Shown here one piece after another: positions 35,194 through 43,473 of a stretch of DNA of 64,000 nt. The translations under genes were made by a program, and so were the position numbers. Source of the stretch: CAVQOB01 sp963714325 (GTDB lineage: Bacteria > Pseudomonadota > Alphaproteobacteria > Rhizobiales > Hyphomicrobiaceae). Location: assembly GCA_963714325.1 (NCBI GenBank), contig CAVQOB010000007.1, positions 1 through 64,000 of the forward strand, in the 5' to 3' direction. Each line of letters begins with the position of its first letter. The stretch's first letter is position 1. Below the pieces are notes generated by a model. The model did no database searches. It saw nothing but the letters and a program-made list of their open reading frames with translations, and was not told where the DNA came from.

Positions 35194-36435
35194 ATGACAT
35201 CACCGGAATCCCAATTCGGCGCATCGATCACCGCACGCATCGATGCGTTGGCCAGGTTCACCGATGAGCCCGGTGTCTTAACCCGGCTCTATCTCAGTCC
35301 CGCGCATCGCAAAGCGGCCGACCAGGTGATGGCGTGGATGCGCGATGCCGGCATGGCGGTCCATTGCGACGCCGTCGGCACCGTCATCGGCCGTTACGAG
35401 GCAACGAAGCTTGGCGCGCCGGCGCTGATGCTCGGCTCGCATATCGACACGGTCCGCGATGCCGGCCGTTTCGATGGCAATCTGGGCGTGCTCACCGCCA
35501 TCGCCGTCGTCGAGCATCTCCATGCGGAACGCCGCCGACTGCCCTTCGCCATCGAAGTGGTTGCCTTCGGCGACGAAGAAGGGGTGCGGTTCCCGAGTAC
35601 GCTCGGCGGCTCGCGTGCGCTGGCGGGGCAATTCGAACCGAAACTGCTCGACGAAGTGGATCAGAATGGCGTAACGCGCCGGCAGGCATTGCTCAACTTC
35701 GGTTGCGATCCCAATGCCATCGTCAGTGAGGCGCGCAAGGCCAAGGATTGTCTGGGCTACATCGAAGTCCACATCGAGCAGGGCCCTGTGCTTGAAGCTG
35801 AAGATGCGCCGGTGGCGGTTGTCACTGCGATCAATGGCGCCAGTCGCGGGACGGTGAAAGTAACCGGCGAAAGCGGCCACGCCGGGACCGTGCCGATGGC
35901 GTTGCGCCATGATGCGCTCGCCGCCGCCGCCGAAATGGTGCTCGCCGTCGAGGCGACCGGCACGCGTGGCGCCGAACTCGTCGCCACCGTCGGACGACTG
36001 GAGGTCGCGAACGGCGCGACCAATACTGTCGCCGGTTCGGTCACATTGACGCTGGATGTCAGGAGTTCCTCGGACATGATCCGCAAGGCGGCCGTCCATG
36101 GCATCGAAAAATCAATCGGCAAAATCGCCAAAACGCGCGGCGTAACGGCCAAGGTCGCCATGACCTACGACGCGCCGGCCGCGATCAGCGACGCGCGGCT
36201 CTCGAAACACCTCGCCGCCGCGATCACCGCGATGGGCTACAAGCCCCGTTCGATGCCGAGCGGCGCCGGTCACGACGCCATGGCGTTCGCTGGAAAAATT
36301 CCATTCTCGATGTTGTTCGTGCGCTGCAAGGGCGGCATCAGCCACAACCCCGCCGAGTTTGCGTCTCCCGCCGATATCGACGTCGCGGCGCGCGTGCTGC
36401 TCGAATTCGTCGAGACGTTCACTGCCAGACCATGA
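35194..36435 (+). CDS. allC: Allantoate amidohydrolase (M20 zinc hydrolase family)
   Basis: 413 residues. Metal-binding signatures of the M20/carbamoylase family are in order: LGSHIDTVRDAGRFDGNLGV, FGDEEGVRFPSTLGGSRALAG (split here: FGDEEGVRFPST), YIEVHIEQGPVLE, and the C-terminal GAGHDAMAFA and GGISHNPAEF. In this setting the likely substrate is allantoate, giving ureidoglycine; a hydantoinase-type carbamoylase cannot be excluded by sequence alone. It follows puuD by 21 bases. A bidirectional hairpin at 36441-36471 lies six bases past the stop. Confidence 0.9.
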   Translation: MTSPESQFGASITARIDALARFTDEPGVLTRLYLSPAHRKAADQVMAWMRDAGMAVHCDAVGTVIGRYEATKLGAPALMLGSHIDTVRDAGRFDGNLGVLTAIAVVEHLHAERRRLPFAIEVVAFGDEEGVRFPSTLGGSRALAGQFEPKLLDEVDQNGVTRRQALLNFGCDPNAIVSEARKAKDCLGYIEVHIEQGPVLEAEDAPVAVVTAINGASRGTVKVTGESGHAGTVPMALRHDALAAAAEMVLAVEATGTRGAELVATVGRLEVANGATNTVAGSVTLTLDVRSSSDMIRKAAVHGIEKSIGKIAKTRGVTAKVAMTYDAPAAISDARLSKHLAAAITAMGYKPRSMPSGAGHDAMAFAGKIPFSMLFVRCKGGISHNPAEFASPADIDVAARVLLEFVETFTARP

Positions 36436-36440
36436 CAGAA

Positions 36441-36471
36441 GCGGGCCCCGATCGATCCGACCGGAGCCCGC
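36441..36471. terminator. Terminator hairpin between convergent allC and TAXI genes
   Basis: GCGGGC at 36441-36446 pairs with GCCCGC at 36466-36471, extended inward by CCG/CGG after one mismatch. AAAAA follows on the plus strand. It serves the 3' ends of both allC (plus) and the 36499-37464 gene (minus). Confidence 0.55.
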
Positions 36472-36498
36472 AAAAATGTTGTTCCGATGTCCGAGCGA

Positions 36499-37464
36499 TC
36501 AGTCGAGCTTGATGCCCTTCTCGGCAAAGTATTTCAACGCGCCGGGATGCCAGGGAATGCCGGCATAAGCCGAGCGCTGGATGGCCGGCTGGATGTTGAG
36601 CGCTTCCTTGTGCACCTTGGCGAGGTCGTCGCGCTTCTCCAGCATCACTTTCGTCAGCGTATAAGCGAGGTCATCAGGTGTGTTCTCGTTGACGGCCATA
36701 ATGTTCCAGACCGTGAGCACCTGGTTGTCGGCGACCTGGTTCGGATAGGTACCGGCCTTGACCACGCCGGGCGCGTAGAGCGGCCCTTGTTTTTCGACGA
36801 TTTTTCCGACGAGATGGCCGTGATCGATCATCCGCATCTTCATGTTCGGCGTGGCGGCGACATCGGTGATCGCCGAGGTCGGCAGGCCGGCGACAAAAAA
36901 GAACGCGTCGACCTTGCCATCCTTGAGCGCGTTGGCACTTTCAGCAGCACCAAGACGCTCACGCTTGACATCCTTGTCCTTGTCGATGCCAGCCGCCTCG
37001 AGCAACCGGAACGAAACAATTTCGGTGCCGGAGCCCGGCGAGCCGGTCGAGATGCGCTTGCCTTTCAAGTCTTCGAACTTGGTGATACCGCTACCGTCGA
37101 GCGTCACGATCTGCATGAAATTGGTGTAGAGTACGGCCAGCGCGCGGACGGGCACCTTGCCGCCGGAAAACTTGTCACGGCCATTGATGGCGTCGACGGC
37201 GGTGTCGACCTGCGTGAAGGCGACGTCGGCCTTGCCGGCTGCGATAAGCTTCATGTTGTCGACCGAGCCGCCGGTGACTTCGGCGGTCGCGGCGAGATTG
37301 GTTGTCTCTTTCGCGAGGATCGCGCCGAACCCGCCAGCGAGCGGATAATAGACGCCGCCGGTGCCGCCGGTGGCGATCGACAACTGCTTCTTAGCCTGCG
37401 CCATTGCACCGGCGACGCCGAGCACCATGCTCAGGCCGAGTGCGATGATTCCAATACGCTTCAT
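36499..37464 (-). CDS. TAXI-family TRAP solute-binding protein
   Basis: 321 residues with a signal peptide ending near GVAGAMAQA. The mature N-terminus SIATGGTGGVYYPLAGGFG is the TAXI signature, and GKRISTGSPGSGTEI lies in the middle. TAXI proteins normally deliver to a fused 4TM-12TM permease; no such gene is next to it, so the permease must be elsewhere. The start ATG at 37464 has GGGAGG nine bases upstream. Convergent with allC; no evidence links it to urate. Confidence 0.92.
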   Translation of the reverse strand: MKRIGIIALGLSMVLGVAGAMAQAKKQLSIATGGTGGVYYPLAGGFGAILAKETTNLAATAEVTGGSVDNMKLIAAGKADVAFTQVDTAVDAINGRDKFSGGKVPVRALAVLYTNFMQIVTLDGSGITKFEDLKGKRISTGSPGSGTEIVSFRLLEAAGIDKDKDVKRERLGAAESANALKDGKVDAFFFVAGLPTSAITDVAATPNMKMRMIDHGHLVGKIVEKQGPLYAPGVVKAGTYPNQVADNQVLTVWNIMAVNENTPDDLAYTLTKVMLEKRDDLAKVHKEALNIQPAIQRSAYAGIPWHPGALKYFAEKGIKLD

Positions 37465-37573
37465 GCTGTGCGTCCTCCCAAAATGCCGATCACGGTTGGT
37501 CGTCTGTGATCGCTTTGTGCCGATCTTCTAGCCGATATCCTGCCAACCCTCAATCGGGCGCCGAGTACGGGCG

Positions 37574-38548
37574 TCAAGGGGTGATGATGACCTTGCCGGC
37601 GGCCCGGCGCTCGCCGAGTTCGCGGATCGCCGCCGCTGTATCTTGCAACGGATAAGTCTTGTGCACGTGCGGCTTCAGTCGGCCGGCCGCCACCCAGGTC
37701 ATCAGCTGGTTCATATTGGCGACGTGGGCGGCGGGCTCGCGGCGCGCATGCTCTCCCCAGAATACGCCAACCAGCGACGCGTTCTTCAGCAGCAAGAGGT
37801 TGATCGGGATTTTTGGGATCTCACCGGCTGCGAAGCCGATCACCAGCAGCCGCCCGCCCCAGGCCATCGAGCGCAACGCCGCTTCGGTATGCGGTCCGCC
37901 GACGCAATCGTAGACAACGTCGACACCTTTTCCCCCGGTCAGGTCGCGCAATCCCTGCTTCAGATCGCCGGTCGCGTAATTAAACCCGTGGTCGGCACCA
38001 TGATCGCGACAGACGGCGAGTTTTTCATCTGACGAGGCAACCGCAATGACGGTTGCGCCGAGCAACTTGGCCAACTCGACAGCCGCCAGCCCCGCGCCGC
38101 CCGCCGCACCCAGCACCGCAACGGTTTCGCCCGGCCTGACGCCGCCGCGATCCTTGAGACCGTGCAGCGCCGTGCCGTACGTGACAGTAATACCAGCGGC
38201 GATCGCATCGCTGACAGTACTCGCGGTCTTGACGAGTCCGGTTGCGGCAACGGCGATTTTTTCGCGCGCCGCGCCCATCTGCATGTAGCCCATCACCCGC
38301 TCGCCGATGCTGACACCGGTAACGCCTGCTCCCAGGCTTTCCACAACGCCCGCAAATTCACTCGCCGGCGAGAACGGCAGCGGCGGCTTGTATTGGTATT
38401 TCCCATGCACCACCAGGGTATCGAGGAAATTCAACGCCGCCGCCGTGACTCGGACGACGGCTTGGCCGGGCCCGGCAATGGGATCGGGCAGATCCTCGAT
38501 CACAATGGCGTCGGGTCCATCGAGGGACTTGCATAGTGCGGCCTTCAT
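37574..38548 (-). CDS. NADPH:quinone reductase, zinc-free MDR family
   Basis: 324 residues, medium-chain dehydrogenase/reductase of the quinone-oxidoreductase group. The catalytic-domain stretch NFLDTLVVHGKYQ and the Rossmann motif VLGAAGGAGLAAVELAKLLGA (AAGGAG near residue 150) bind NADPH; the zinc cysteines of alcohol dehydrogenases are absent. DVVYDCVGG follows. The start ATG at 38548 has GGGGAA upstream, dropping 38 unsupported codons. Divergent from the SpoU-type methyltransferase with 85 bases between starts. Confidence 0.92.
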   Translation of the reverse strand: MKAALCKSLDGPDAIVIEDLPDPIAGPGQAVVRVTAAALNFLDTLVVHGKYQYKPPLPFSPASEFAGVVESLGAGVTGVSIGERVMGYMQMGAAREKIAVAATGLVKTASTVSDAIAAGITVTYGTALHGLKDRGGVRPGETVAVLGAAGGAGLAAVELAKLLGATVIAVASSDEKLAVCRDHGADHGFNYATGDLKQGLRDLTGGKGVDVVYDCVGGPHTEAALRSMAWGGRLLVIGFAAGEIPKIPINLLLLKNASLVGVFWGEHARREPAAHVANMNQLMTWVAAGRLKPHVHKTYPLQDTAAAIRELGERRAAGKVIITP

Positions 38549-38633
38549 GTGGGACTTCCCCTGCGAGATCACGGCGACTGCTCGTCTTATAGCGACCCTC
38601 CGTCGCGCACGCCACGCATGAAGGACTGCATCG

Positions 38634-39188
38634 ATGGATACCCCTTCACCCGACCCAGGCACGCGCGGTTATTTCGCGATCGGCGCCGAACGGCTCTCGA
38701 AATCGCTGAACCTTGGTAACATCATGCGTTCGGCGCACGCGTTTGGCGCGAGTTTCACGTTCACGCTCGGCGCCACCTATCAGGCGATGGAAGCGCGCGC
38801 CGATACCTCGAAGGGCCAGTGGCATTTGCCGCACTACAACTGGTCGGATCTCGATGCGCTGGTGCTGCCGCAGGGCTGCAAGCTGGTCGGCGTCGAATTG
38901 ATCGATGGCGCGATCGACCTGCCGAGTTTCAAGCATCCGCTGCGCGCGGCCTATGTGCTCGGCCCCGAGCGCGGGTCGTTGACGCCGGAGTTGCTGGCGC
39001 GCTGCGATTACACCGTGAAAATCCCGACGCGATTTTGCATCAATGTCGCGATGGCCGGCGCCATCGTCATGTACGATCGGGTGCGCACATTGGGGCGCTG
39101 GCCAGAGCGCCCATTGAGCGAAGGCGGACCACTGATTGCGCCGGCGCCGCACGTCCGCGGCGGCCGCGTCAGTCGGACTGGGAAATAA
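38634..39188 (+). CDS. SpoU/TrmH-type RNA 2'-O-methyltransferase
   Basis: 184 residues, SPOUT fold. The three SpoU motifs are visible: NLGNIMRSAHAFGA near residue 27 with the conserved Asn and Arg, AYVLGPERGSLTPELL near 107 forming part of the AdoMet knot, and IPTRFCINVAMAGAIVMYDR near 130. It lacks the N-terminal extension of RlmB. Target RNA cannot be told. Short size and motif 3 variant (INVAMAGAIV) match many alphaproteobacterial uncharacterised members. Confidence 0.9.
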   Translation: MDTPSPDPGTRGYFAIGAERLSKSLNLGNIMRSAHAFGASFTFTLGATYQAMEARADTSKGQWHLPHYNWSDLDALVLPQGCKLVGVELIDGAIDLPSFKHPLRAAYVLGPERGSLTPELLARCDYTVKIPTRFCINVAMAGAIVMYDRVRTLGRWPERPLSEGGPLIAPAPHVRGGRVSRTGK

Positions 39189-39216
39189 AGCGCCACCGGA
39201 CAATTCGCAGGCGAGA

Positions 39217-39945
39217 CTATTTCTTCCGGAATTTGTCGAGTTGCACGATCTTGCCAGAATCGTTCTGTGGCGCGATGGCGGCCGGCGCCGCCTTTGCGTC
39301 GTCAGCCGACGCAACCGGTGTCAACGACGGCTTGGCCCGCAGCGGCGGTGGCGATTTCGGTAGCGATTCAGTTGTCACGGGTTCGGCCGTTTTAGCGGGC
39401 TTAGGCTTGCGAACCGGTGGCTTTTTGTCAGTCTTGTCCGGCTCAGCCGGGCGTGGAGTCGTGCGGTTGGCGCGCAGCGGTACGCCGTCATCGACTTCGG
39501 CGCGTTCCGTTGCGCGCGCTGGATAATCGTCGCTGTCACTGGGATGGCGGCCGGAGTGCTGATAGTTCTGGCTGTTGCCCCCGAGGCCCGGCTCTTCGAA
39601 TTGCAGGCCATAGGGCACGCTCGGATCGAAGAACACTTTCACCGCTTGGAACGGCACCACCAATCGCTCGGGGATCGCATCGAATGTCAGCTTGACCTCG
39701 AAGCGGTCTTCCTGAACGGCGAGGTCCCAGAACCGATGCTGCAAGACGATGGTCATTTCCTCGGGATATTTTTCCCGGATCCGCTTCGAGATGATGACGC
39801 CGGGATGCTGCGTGAAAAACGCAATGTAGAAGTGATGCTCGCCGGGCAGACCGCCCTTGGCAATCTGATGGAGCACGGCACGGACGACACCACGCATGGC
39901 ATCCTGCGCGAGCGCTTCATAGTCGATGTCGTGCTCGCCTGCCAT
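39217..39945 (-). CDS. sspB: ClpXP adaptor SspB (alpha type)
   Basis: 242 residues. The conserved core is about residues 1-150: DYEALAQDAMRGVVRAVLHQ, GLPGEHHFYIAFFTQHPGV, SKRIREKYPEEMTIVLQHRFWDL and FEVKLTFDAIPERLVVPF (quoted in part). A Pro/Lys/Ala-rich variable linker follows, ending in a short basic tail (IVQLDKFRKK) expected to dock on ClpX. SspB tethers ssrA-tagged proteins to ClpXP. It lies directly downstream of ssrA on the same strand, about 60 bases from the tagging RNA's 3' end. The start is set at 39945 (family N-terminus MAGEHDIDY); ATG 39981 in frame is the alternative. Confidence 0.92.
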   Translation of the reverse strand: MAGEHDIDYEALAQDAMRGVVRAVLHQIAKGGLPGEHHFYIAFFTQHPGVIISKRIREKYPEEMTIVLQHRFWDLAVQEDRFEVKLTFDAIPERLVVPFQAVKVFFDPSVPYGLQFEEPGLGGNSQNYQHSGRHPSDSDDYPARATERAEVDDGVPLRANRTTPRPAEPDKTDKKPPVRKPKPAKTAEPVTTESLPKSPPPLRAKPSLTPVASADDAKAAPAAIAPQNDSGKIVQLDKFRKK

Positions 39946-40004
39946 TCTTCCGCCGCCGTCAGTGTTGAGGCCCGATCCCATCTAAAGCCGGGGATCGAGA
40001 GATG

Positions 40005-40340
40005 CAGTAGGGGGCTTCTGTTGCCCGGTGCCCCCCGAACCGCGCCTAACGTGGCTAGACGTCAGGGCTTCATTTTAGGCATTAGGCGCTGCATTACGCA
40101 GCGACTGCAGCCTCAGCATAGTTGTCATTTGCAACTATTCTGGTGACCCGATAACGGCGGTATCATGCCGGGCAAAAGAGCAATTTTTACACCCTCGTCA
40201 ATCCTAGTTCGCCCCCATACAAGGGATCAGGTTCTAGGTTCCAGGTTTCAAGGAAGTCGCACTTCCTGATCCCTGATCCCGTAACCTAACCCCTGCAAGT
40301 GGTGGAGGCGCCGGGTACCGCCCCCGGGTCCGATAGGCTT
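40005..40340 (-). ncRNA. ssrA: tmRNA, circularly permuted two-piece form
   Basis: On the minus strand the acceptor piece comes first: a T-arm-like CCGGGGGCGGTACCCGG is followed by GGCGCCTCCACCA, whose CCA end is at 40302-40300. After an intervening loop the coding piece begins GGGGGCGAACTAGGATTG at 40216, complementary to GCCTCC of the acceptor piece. The tag frame starts at resume codon GCA (40132-40130) and ends TAA (40096-40094), coding ANDNYAEAAVAA. The 3' end lies near the GGGGGC/GCCCCC stem at 40010-40036. This permuted order is known for alphaproteobacteria. The RNA frees stalled ribosomes and marks their products. End points are approximate. Confidence 0.92.
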
Positions 40341-40346
40341 ATTATA
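40341..40346 (-). promoter_or_regulatory. -10 element of the ssrA promoter
   Basis: A perfect TATAAT on the minus strand ends a few bases before the acceptor piece of ssrA. No convincing -35 hexamer is seen 16-18 bases further up. The gap 40347-40485 also serves the divergent CPBP gene. Confidence 0.6.
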
Positions 40347-40485
40347 CTGTCCGTTTATCACCATAGCTGGACGAATCCAGCGAACCCAATATAGGCAATG
40401 ATCGCGACGAAAAAAAGCACTTCTCCACATCTGGGCAAAAGCCACCCGGTCGCGCCTGCTGAAGTCTTGATCAGGAGACAAGCGA

Positions 40486-41262
40486 ATGACCGCGAATTCG
40501 GGCCGTTCTGGCCCTCCAAGCGTGCCACCGTCGCAGGGTGGCGGCACCGGCCCCACCTACACGCCCTGGCCGGCATATCAGGCGCTTTTAGTCGTGCCGC
40601 TGATCATCGGGGCGGGCCTGATTATCGGTTTTAGCATCGGGCCGTCGCTGTTGGGCCAGCCCGGGCCTGGTGAACCGGCAGCCGAACCCGCGACCGGGCT
40701 TCTGATCAGTCTCTTGCTGATGCAGTGTGTCATTACAGCCGCTACGGTTGTCGCCGCCGGCCGCTACAGCAACAGCCCTTGGCAAGCGCTGGCGCTCGGG
40801 GCGCCCACCGCCGGGTGGACGGCCTACGGCATCGGCATTGTCGCCATGTTGGCCATGCTGGTCGTCACCAACCTCGCCCTGATCCTGCTGCTCGGTCACG
40901 ACCCCCTGCATGACCTTCGGGAGATGGCCAAGCCGATCCGTGGGGATGATTGGCTGTTGGCGTTGCTCGTCCTTGGGATTGGCGCGCCGGTCTCCGAGGA
41001 ATTGCTGATCCGCGGCTTCCTGTTGCCGGCACTCAAGGCTAGCCCGCTCGGTTTCTGGGGCGCGGCAGCGCTATCGACCGCACTTTGGACTTTGCTTCAC
41101 ATTGGCAATTCGATGCCCGGCCTCGCCGAAATCTTCCTGATCGGGATGCTGTTGTGTTGGCTGCTGCGTCTGACCGGCAGCCTGCGCGTGCCGCTCGCCT
41201 GTCACATCGTCAACAATGTCGTGCTGGTGCTCGCGGTACGCTCGCTGCCATTGCCGCTCTGA
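40486..41262 (+). CDS. CPBP-family intramembrane metalloprotease
   Basis: 258 residues, about six to seven membrane spans after a soluble Ser/Gly/Pro-rich N-terminus of 28 residues. The three Abi/CPBP motifs are present: EELLIRGFLLPAL (EExxxR), LWTLLHIGNS (second-motif His) and ACHIVNNVV (HxxxN). The family contains CAAX-type proteases and bacteriocin self-immunity proteins; no bacteriocin gene is near. Its stop and that of the convergent enolase-superfamily gene are back to back (TGATCA at 41260-41265). Confidence 0.9.
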   Translation: MTANSGRSGPPSVPPSQGGGTGPTYTPWPAYQALLVVPLIIGAGLIIGFSIGPSLLGQPGPGEPAAEPATGLLISLLLMQCVITAATVVAAGRYSNSPWQALALGAPTAGWTAYGIGIVAMLAMLVVTNLALILLLGHDPLHDLREMAKPIRGDDWLLALLVLGIGAPVSEELLIRGFLLPALKASPLGFWGAAALSTALWTLLHIGNSMPGLAEIFLIGMLLCWLLRLTGSLRVPLACHIVNNVVLVLAVRSLPLPL

Positions 41263-42372
41263 TCAAGCGGTGACGACGTATCGGGCGATGGCTTTTTCGT
41301 TGAAAGCGATGCCAGCGCCGGCCGAATTTTTCGGCATCGCGAAGCCCTTGGCCGGAAGCAGCGGATCGGTGATGAGATCCTGCGCCCAGTCCATGTACTC
41401 CAGCCAATGCACCGTTGGCGTTGCCGCAAGCAGGTGCGCCGAATACTCCGGCGACAGGTGCGATGAACACGGCACGCCCGCCAACGACGCCGCCCGCGCC
41501 GTTCGCATCCACCCGGTGATGCCGCCGATGCGCAGCACATCCGGCATGATGTAGTCGCAGGCGCGCATATCGATCGCCCGCCTGGCGACCCGCCAGTGCC
41601 ACCAGGTCTCGCCGACTTGCACCGGCGTTGCCAGTTTGGCGGCGAGGCGGGCTTGCATTTCGTAGTCATCGAAGACCACCGGCTCCTCAATCCAGGTCAG
41701 GCCGAGACCATCGATGGCGCGGCAAGTCTCAAGTGCGGTCGCCGAAGGCAGTGCTTGATTGAAGTCGACCGACAGGCTCACGTCCGGGCCAATAGCTTGC
41801 CGCACGGCGTTGATGGCGGCGAGTTCTGCCGCCGCTGATGCGCGCCCAAGTCGCATCTTGATGTGTGAGAATCCGCCGTGTTCGCCAATTAGTTCCAGCG
41901 CTTGCCTGGCCGCCGCCTCGGGCGACAGGATACCCAGCCCGCAACTGTTATAGCTGGCGATCGGGTCGGGTGTGCCGCCGAGCAGTTTCCACAACGGAAC
42001 GCCCGCCGCCTGTGCGAGCGCATCATGCAGCGCCATGTCGAACATCGACAAGCCCATCTGCGTCACGCCCTCATGGCCGAGCAGCATCAGGCTCTTCTGG
42101 CAAGCGTCGTGAAATGCCTCCATGTCGTCGAAACTGATCGCACGTCCCCCGGCGAACGTCGTCAGGTGTTCAAGCACCTCCGGCACGAGCCGCAAACCGA
42201 GCGTGTGAAACGTGAAGCCGATCAGCCGCCCGCTGATGCCGCCCTTGCATTGCAACTCGATCGCCAGAAACGGTCCCTCCTTAAAGGTACCGAAACTTGT
42301 CGCCAAGGGCCGGCGCAGGGGCACAACCAAACGGCGCACGCGAATACCGGTGACTTCGATCGACGGGTTCAT
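41263..42372 (-). CDS. Enolase-superfamily enzyme, mandelate-racemase/MLE type
   Basis: 369 residues. An N-terminal capping domain and a C-terminal barrel are seen. Barrel motifs: HIKMRLGR (first catalytic Lys region, K-x-R rather than K-x-K), the Mg ligands in SVDFNQAL, WIEEPVVFDDY and QVGETWW, the Asp of the His-Asp dyad in DYIMPDVLRIGG, and the catalytic His in SSHLSPEYSAHL. These place it in the mandelate-racemase subgroup, enzymes that abstract a proton next to a carboxylate; the sugar acid or other substrate is unknown. The start ATG at 42372 is five codons into the open frame. Confidence 0.9.
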   Translation of the reverse strand: MNPSIEVTGIRVRRLVVPLRRPLATSFGTFKEGPFLAIELQCKGGISGRLIGFTFHTLGLRLVPEVLEHLTTFAGGRAISFDDMEAFHDACQKSLMLLGHEGVTQMGLSMFDMALHDALAQAAGVPLWKLLGGTPDPIASYNSCGLGILSPEAAARQALELIGEHGGFSHIKMRLGRASAAAELAAINAVRQAIGPDVSLSVDFNQALPSATALETCRAIDGLGLTWIEEPVVFDDYEMQARLAAKLATPVQVGETWWHWRVARRAIDMRACDYIMPDVLRIGGITGWMRTARAASLAGVPCSSHLSPEYSAHLLAATPTVHWLEYMDWAQDLITDPLLPAKGFAMPKNSAGAGIAFNEKAIARYVVTA

Positions 42373-42699
42373 GCAGCGCTCCAGCATGGAATGAGGACAT
42401 CGGCATTGGTCGCCGCGTGGCCTTCACTGTCAAGCGGCCATGGTCGGGCACTTCGATGCTCGGTTGTGCCTCTACCTCAGGTGTCATGTGTGGACGGCAC
42501 CCGGGATCCATCGTGTCTAGGCCAGTGGCGACCCGATCGTTGCACAATGGTCCCGGCAATGAATGCCGGGATGACGCCGGCTTTGTGGTGAATGAGTGGA
42601 TGAGTTGAATTGTAGCGCTGCTCGCATGGCTCCTACACCTCGACAGCGCGCAAAGTCAGGCTACGATAGCCTCCGTGTCAACAGAGGGAGTGAGCGGCG
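42373..42699. other. Divergent intergenic region with a short hairpin repeat
   Basis: 327 bases between the enolase-superfamily gene and the aldolase gene. It contains the dispersed hairpin at 42552-42575 and presumably the promoters of both flanking genes. No short gene stands out. Confidence 0.5.
42552..42575. repeat. Dispersed hairpin repeat, copy 1
   Basis: CCCGGCA-ATGAA-TGCCGGG followed by ATGAC. In reverse complement it matches the copy at 49081-49104 (GTCAT then CCCGGCA-TTTAT-TGCCGGG). A 7-bp stem with a five-base loop. Confidence 0.7.
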
Positions 42700-43473
42700 A
42701 TGGCGGCAAAGACGTTGCGGCAGCGGGCCATGGCCGGCGAGCAGGTGCTCGGCGCGATGGTGTTCGAATTCTTTTCGCCGGGCATCGCGCAGGTGATGAA
42801 GCTCGCCGGCGCCGAATTCGTGCTCTACGACATGGAGCACACCGGCGTCAGTCTCGAGACGTTCAAGTGGCAGGTCGCAGCCTGTCGTGGTCTTGGCATC
42901 GTGCCGATGCTGCGCGTGCCTCGCAGCGACTATCATTTCCTCGCCCGTGCCCTTGATGTCGGCGCACACGGCATCATGATTCCGATGGTCGAAAGCGTCG
43001 AGCAGGCACGCGCCATCGTCGAGGCGACGCACTACCCACCGAAAGGCCGCCGCGGCGCCGCGTTCGGCTTCGCCCATGATGATTACGCTCCGGGCAGTCC
43101 CGCCGACAAGATCAAGGCAGCCGACACCCGCACTCTCGTCATCGCCCAGATCGAAACCGAACGCGGCCTCGATCAGGTCGAAGCCATCGCCGCCGTCGAC
43201 GGTATCGATGTGCTGTGGGTCGGGCACTTCGACCTGACCAACTTCCTCGGCATCCCCGGCGGCTTCGATCACCCGAAATATCTCGATGCTATCAAGCGCA
43301 TCGTCGCTGCCGGACGTAAGCACAAGAAGGGCCTCGGCTTCATGCCGAGCGATATCAAGTGGGCCACCGACTACCAGGCGCACGGCTTCAATGTGATGGC
43401 GACCGGTACCGATCAAGGGCTGCTGCTGGCCGGCGTCAAAACCATCCTCGATCAGATCAGGACCAAGGCATGA
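42700..43473 (+). CDS. HpcH/HpaI-family class II aldolase
   Basis: 257 residues. Family motifs are FVLYDMEHTGVSLE near residue 41, IVPMLRVPRSDYHFLARALDVGAHGIMIPMV (active-site Arg in LRVPR; metal region in GAHGIMIPM), IAQIETERGLD with the metal-binding Glu, and VLWVGHFDLTNFLGIPG with the Asp ligand. HpaI cleaves the dihydroxyheptenedioate of homoprotocatechuate breakdown to pyruvate and succinate semialdehyde. Other members act on 2-keto-3-deoxy sugar acids, which would suit the neighbouring enolase-superfamily gene. Its stop overlaps the next start as ATGA (43470-43473), coupling the two. Confidence 0.9.
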   Translation: MAAKTLRQRAMAGEQVLGAMVFEFFSPGIAQVMKLAGAEFVLYDMEHTGVSLETFKWQVAACRGLGIVPMLRVPRSDYHFLARALDVGAHGIMIPMVESVEQARAIVEATHYPPKGRRGAAFGFAHDDYAPGSPADKIKAADTRTLVIAQIETERGLDQVEAIAAVDGIDVLWVGHFDLTNFLGIPGGFDHPKYLDAIKRIVAAGRKHKKGLGFMPSDIKWATDYQAHGFNVMATGTDQGLLLAGVKTILDQIRTKA

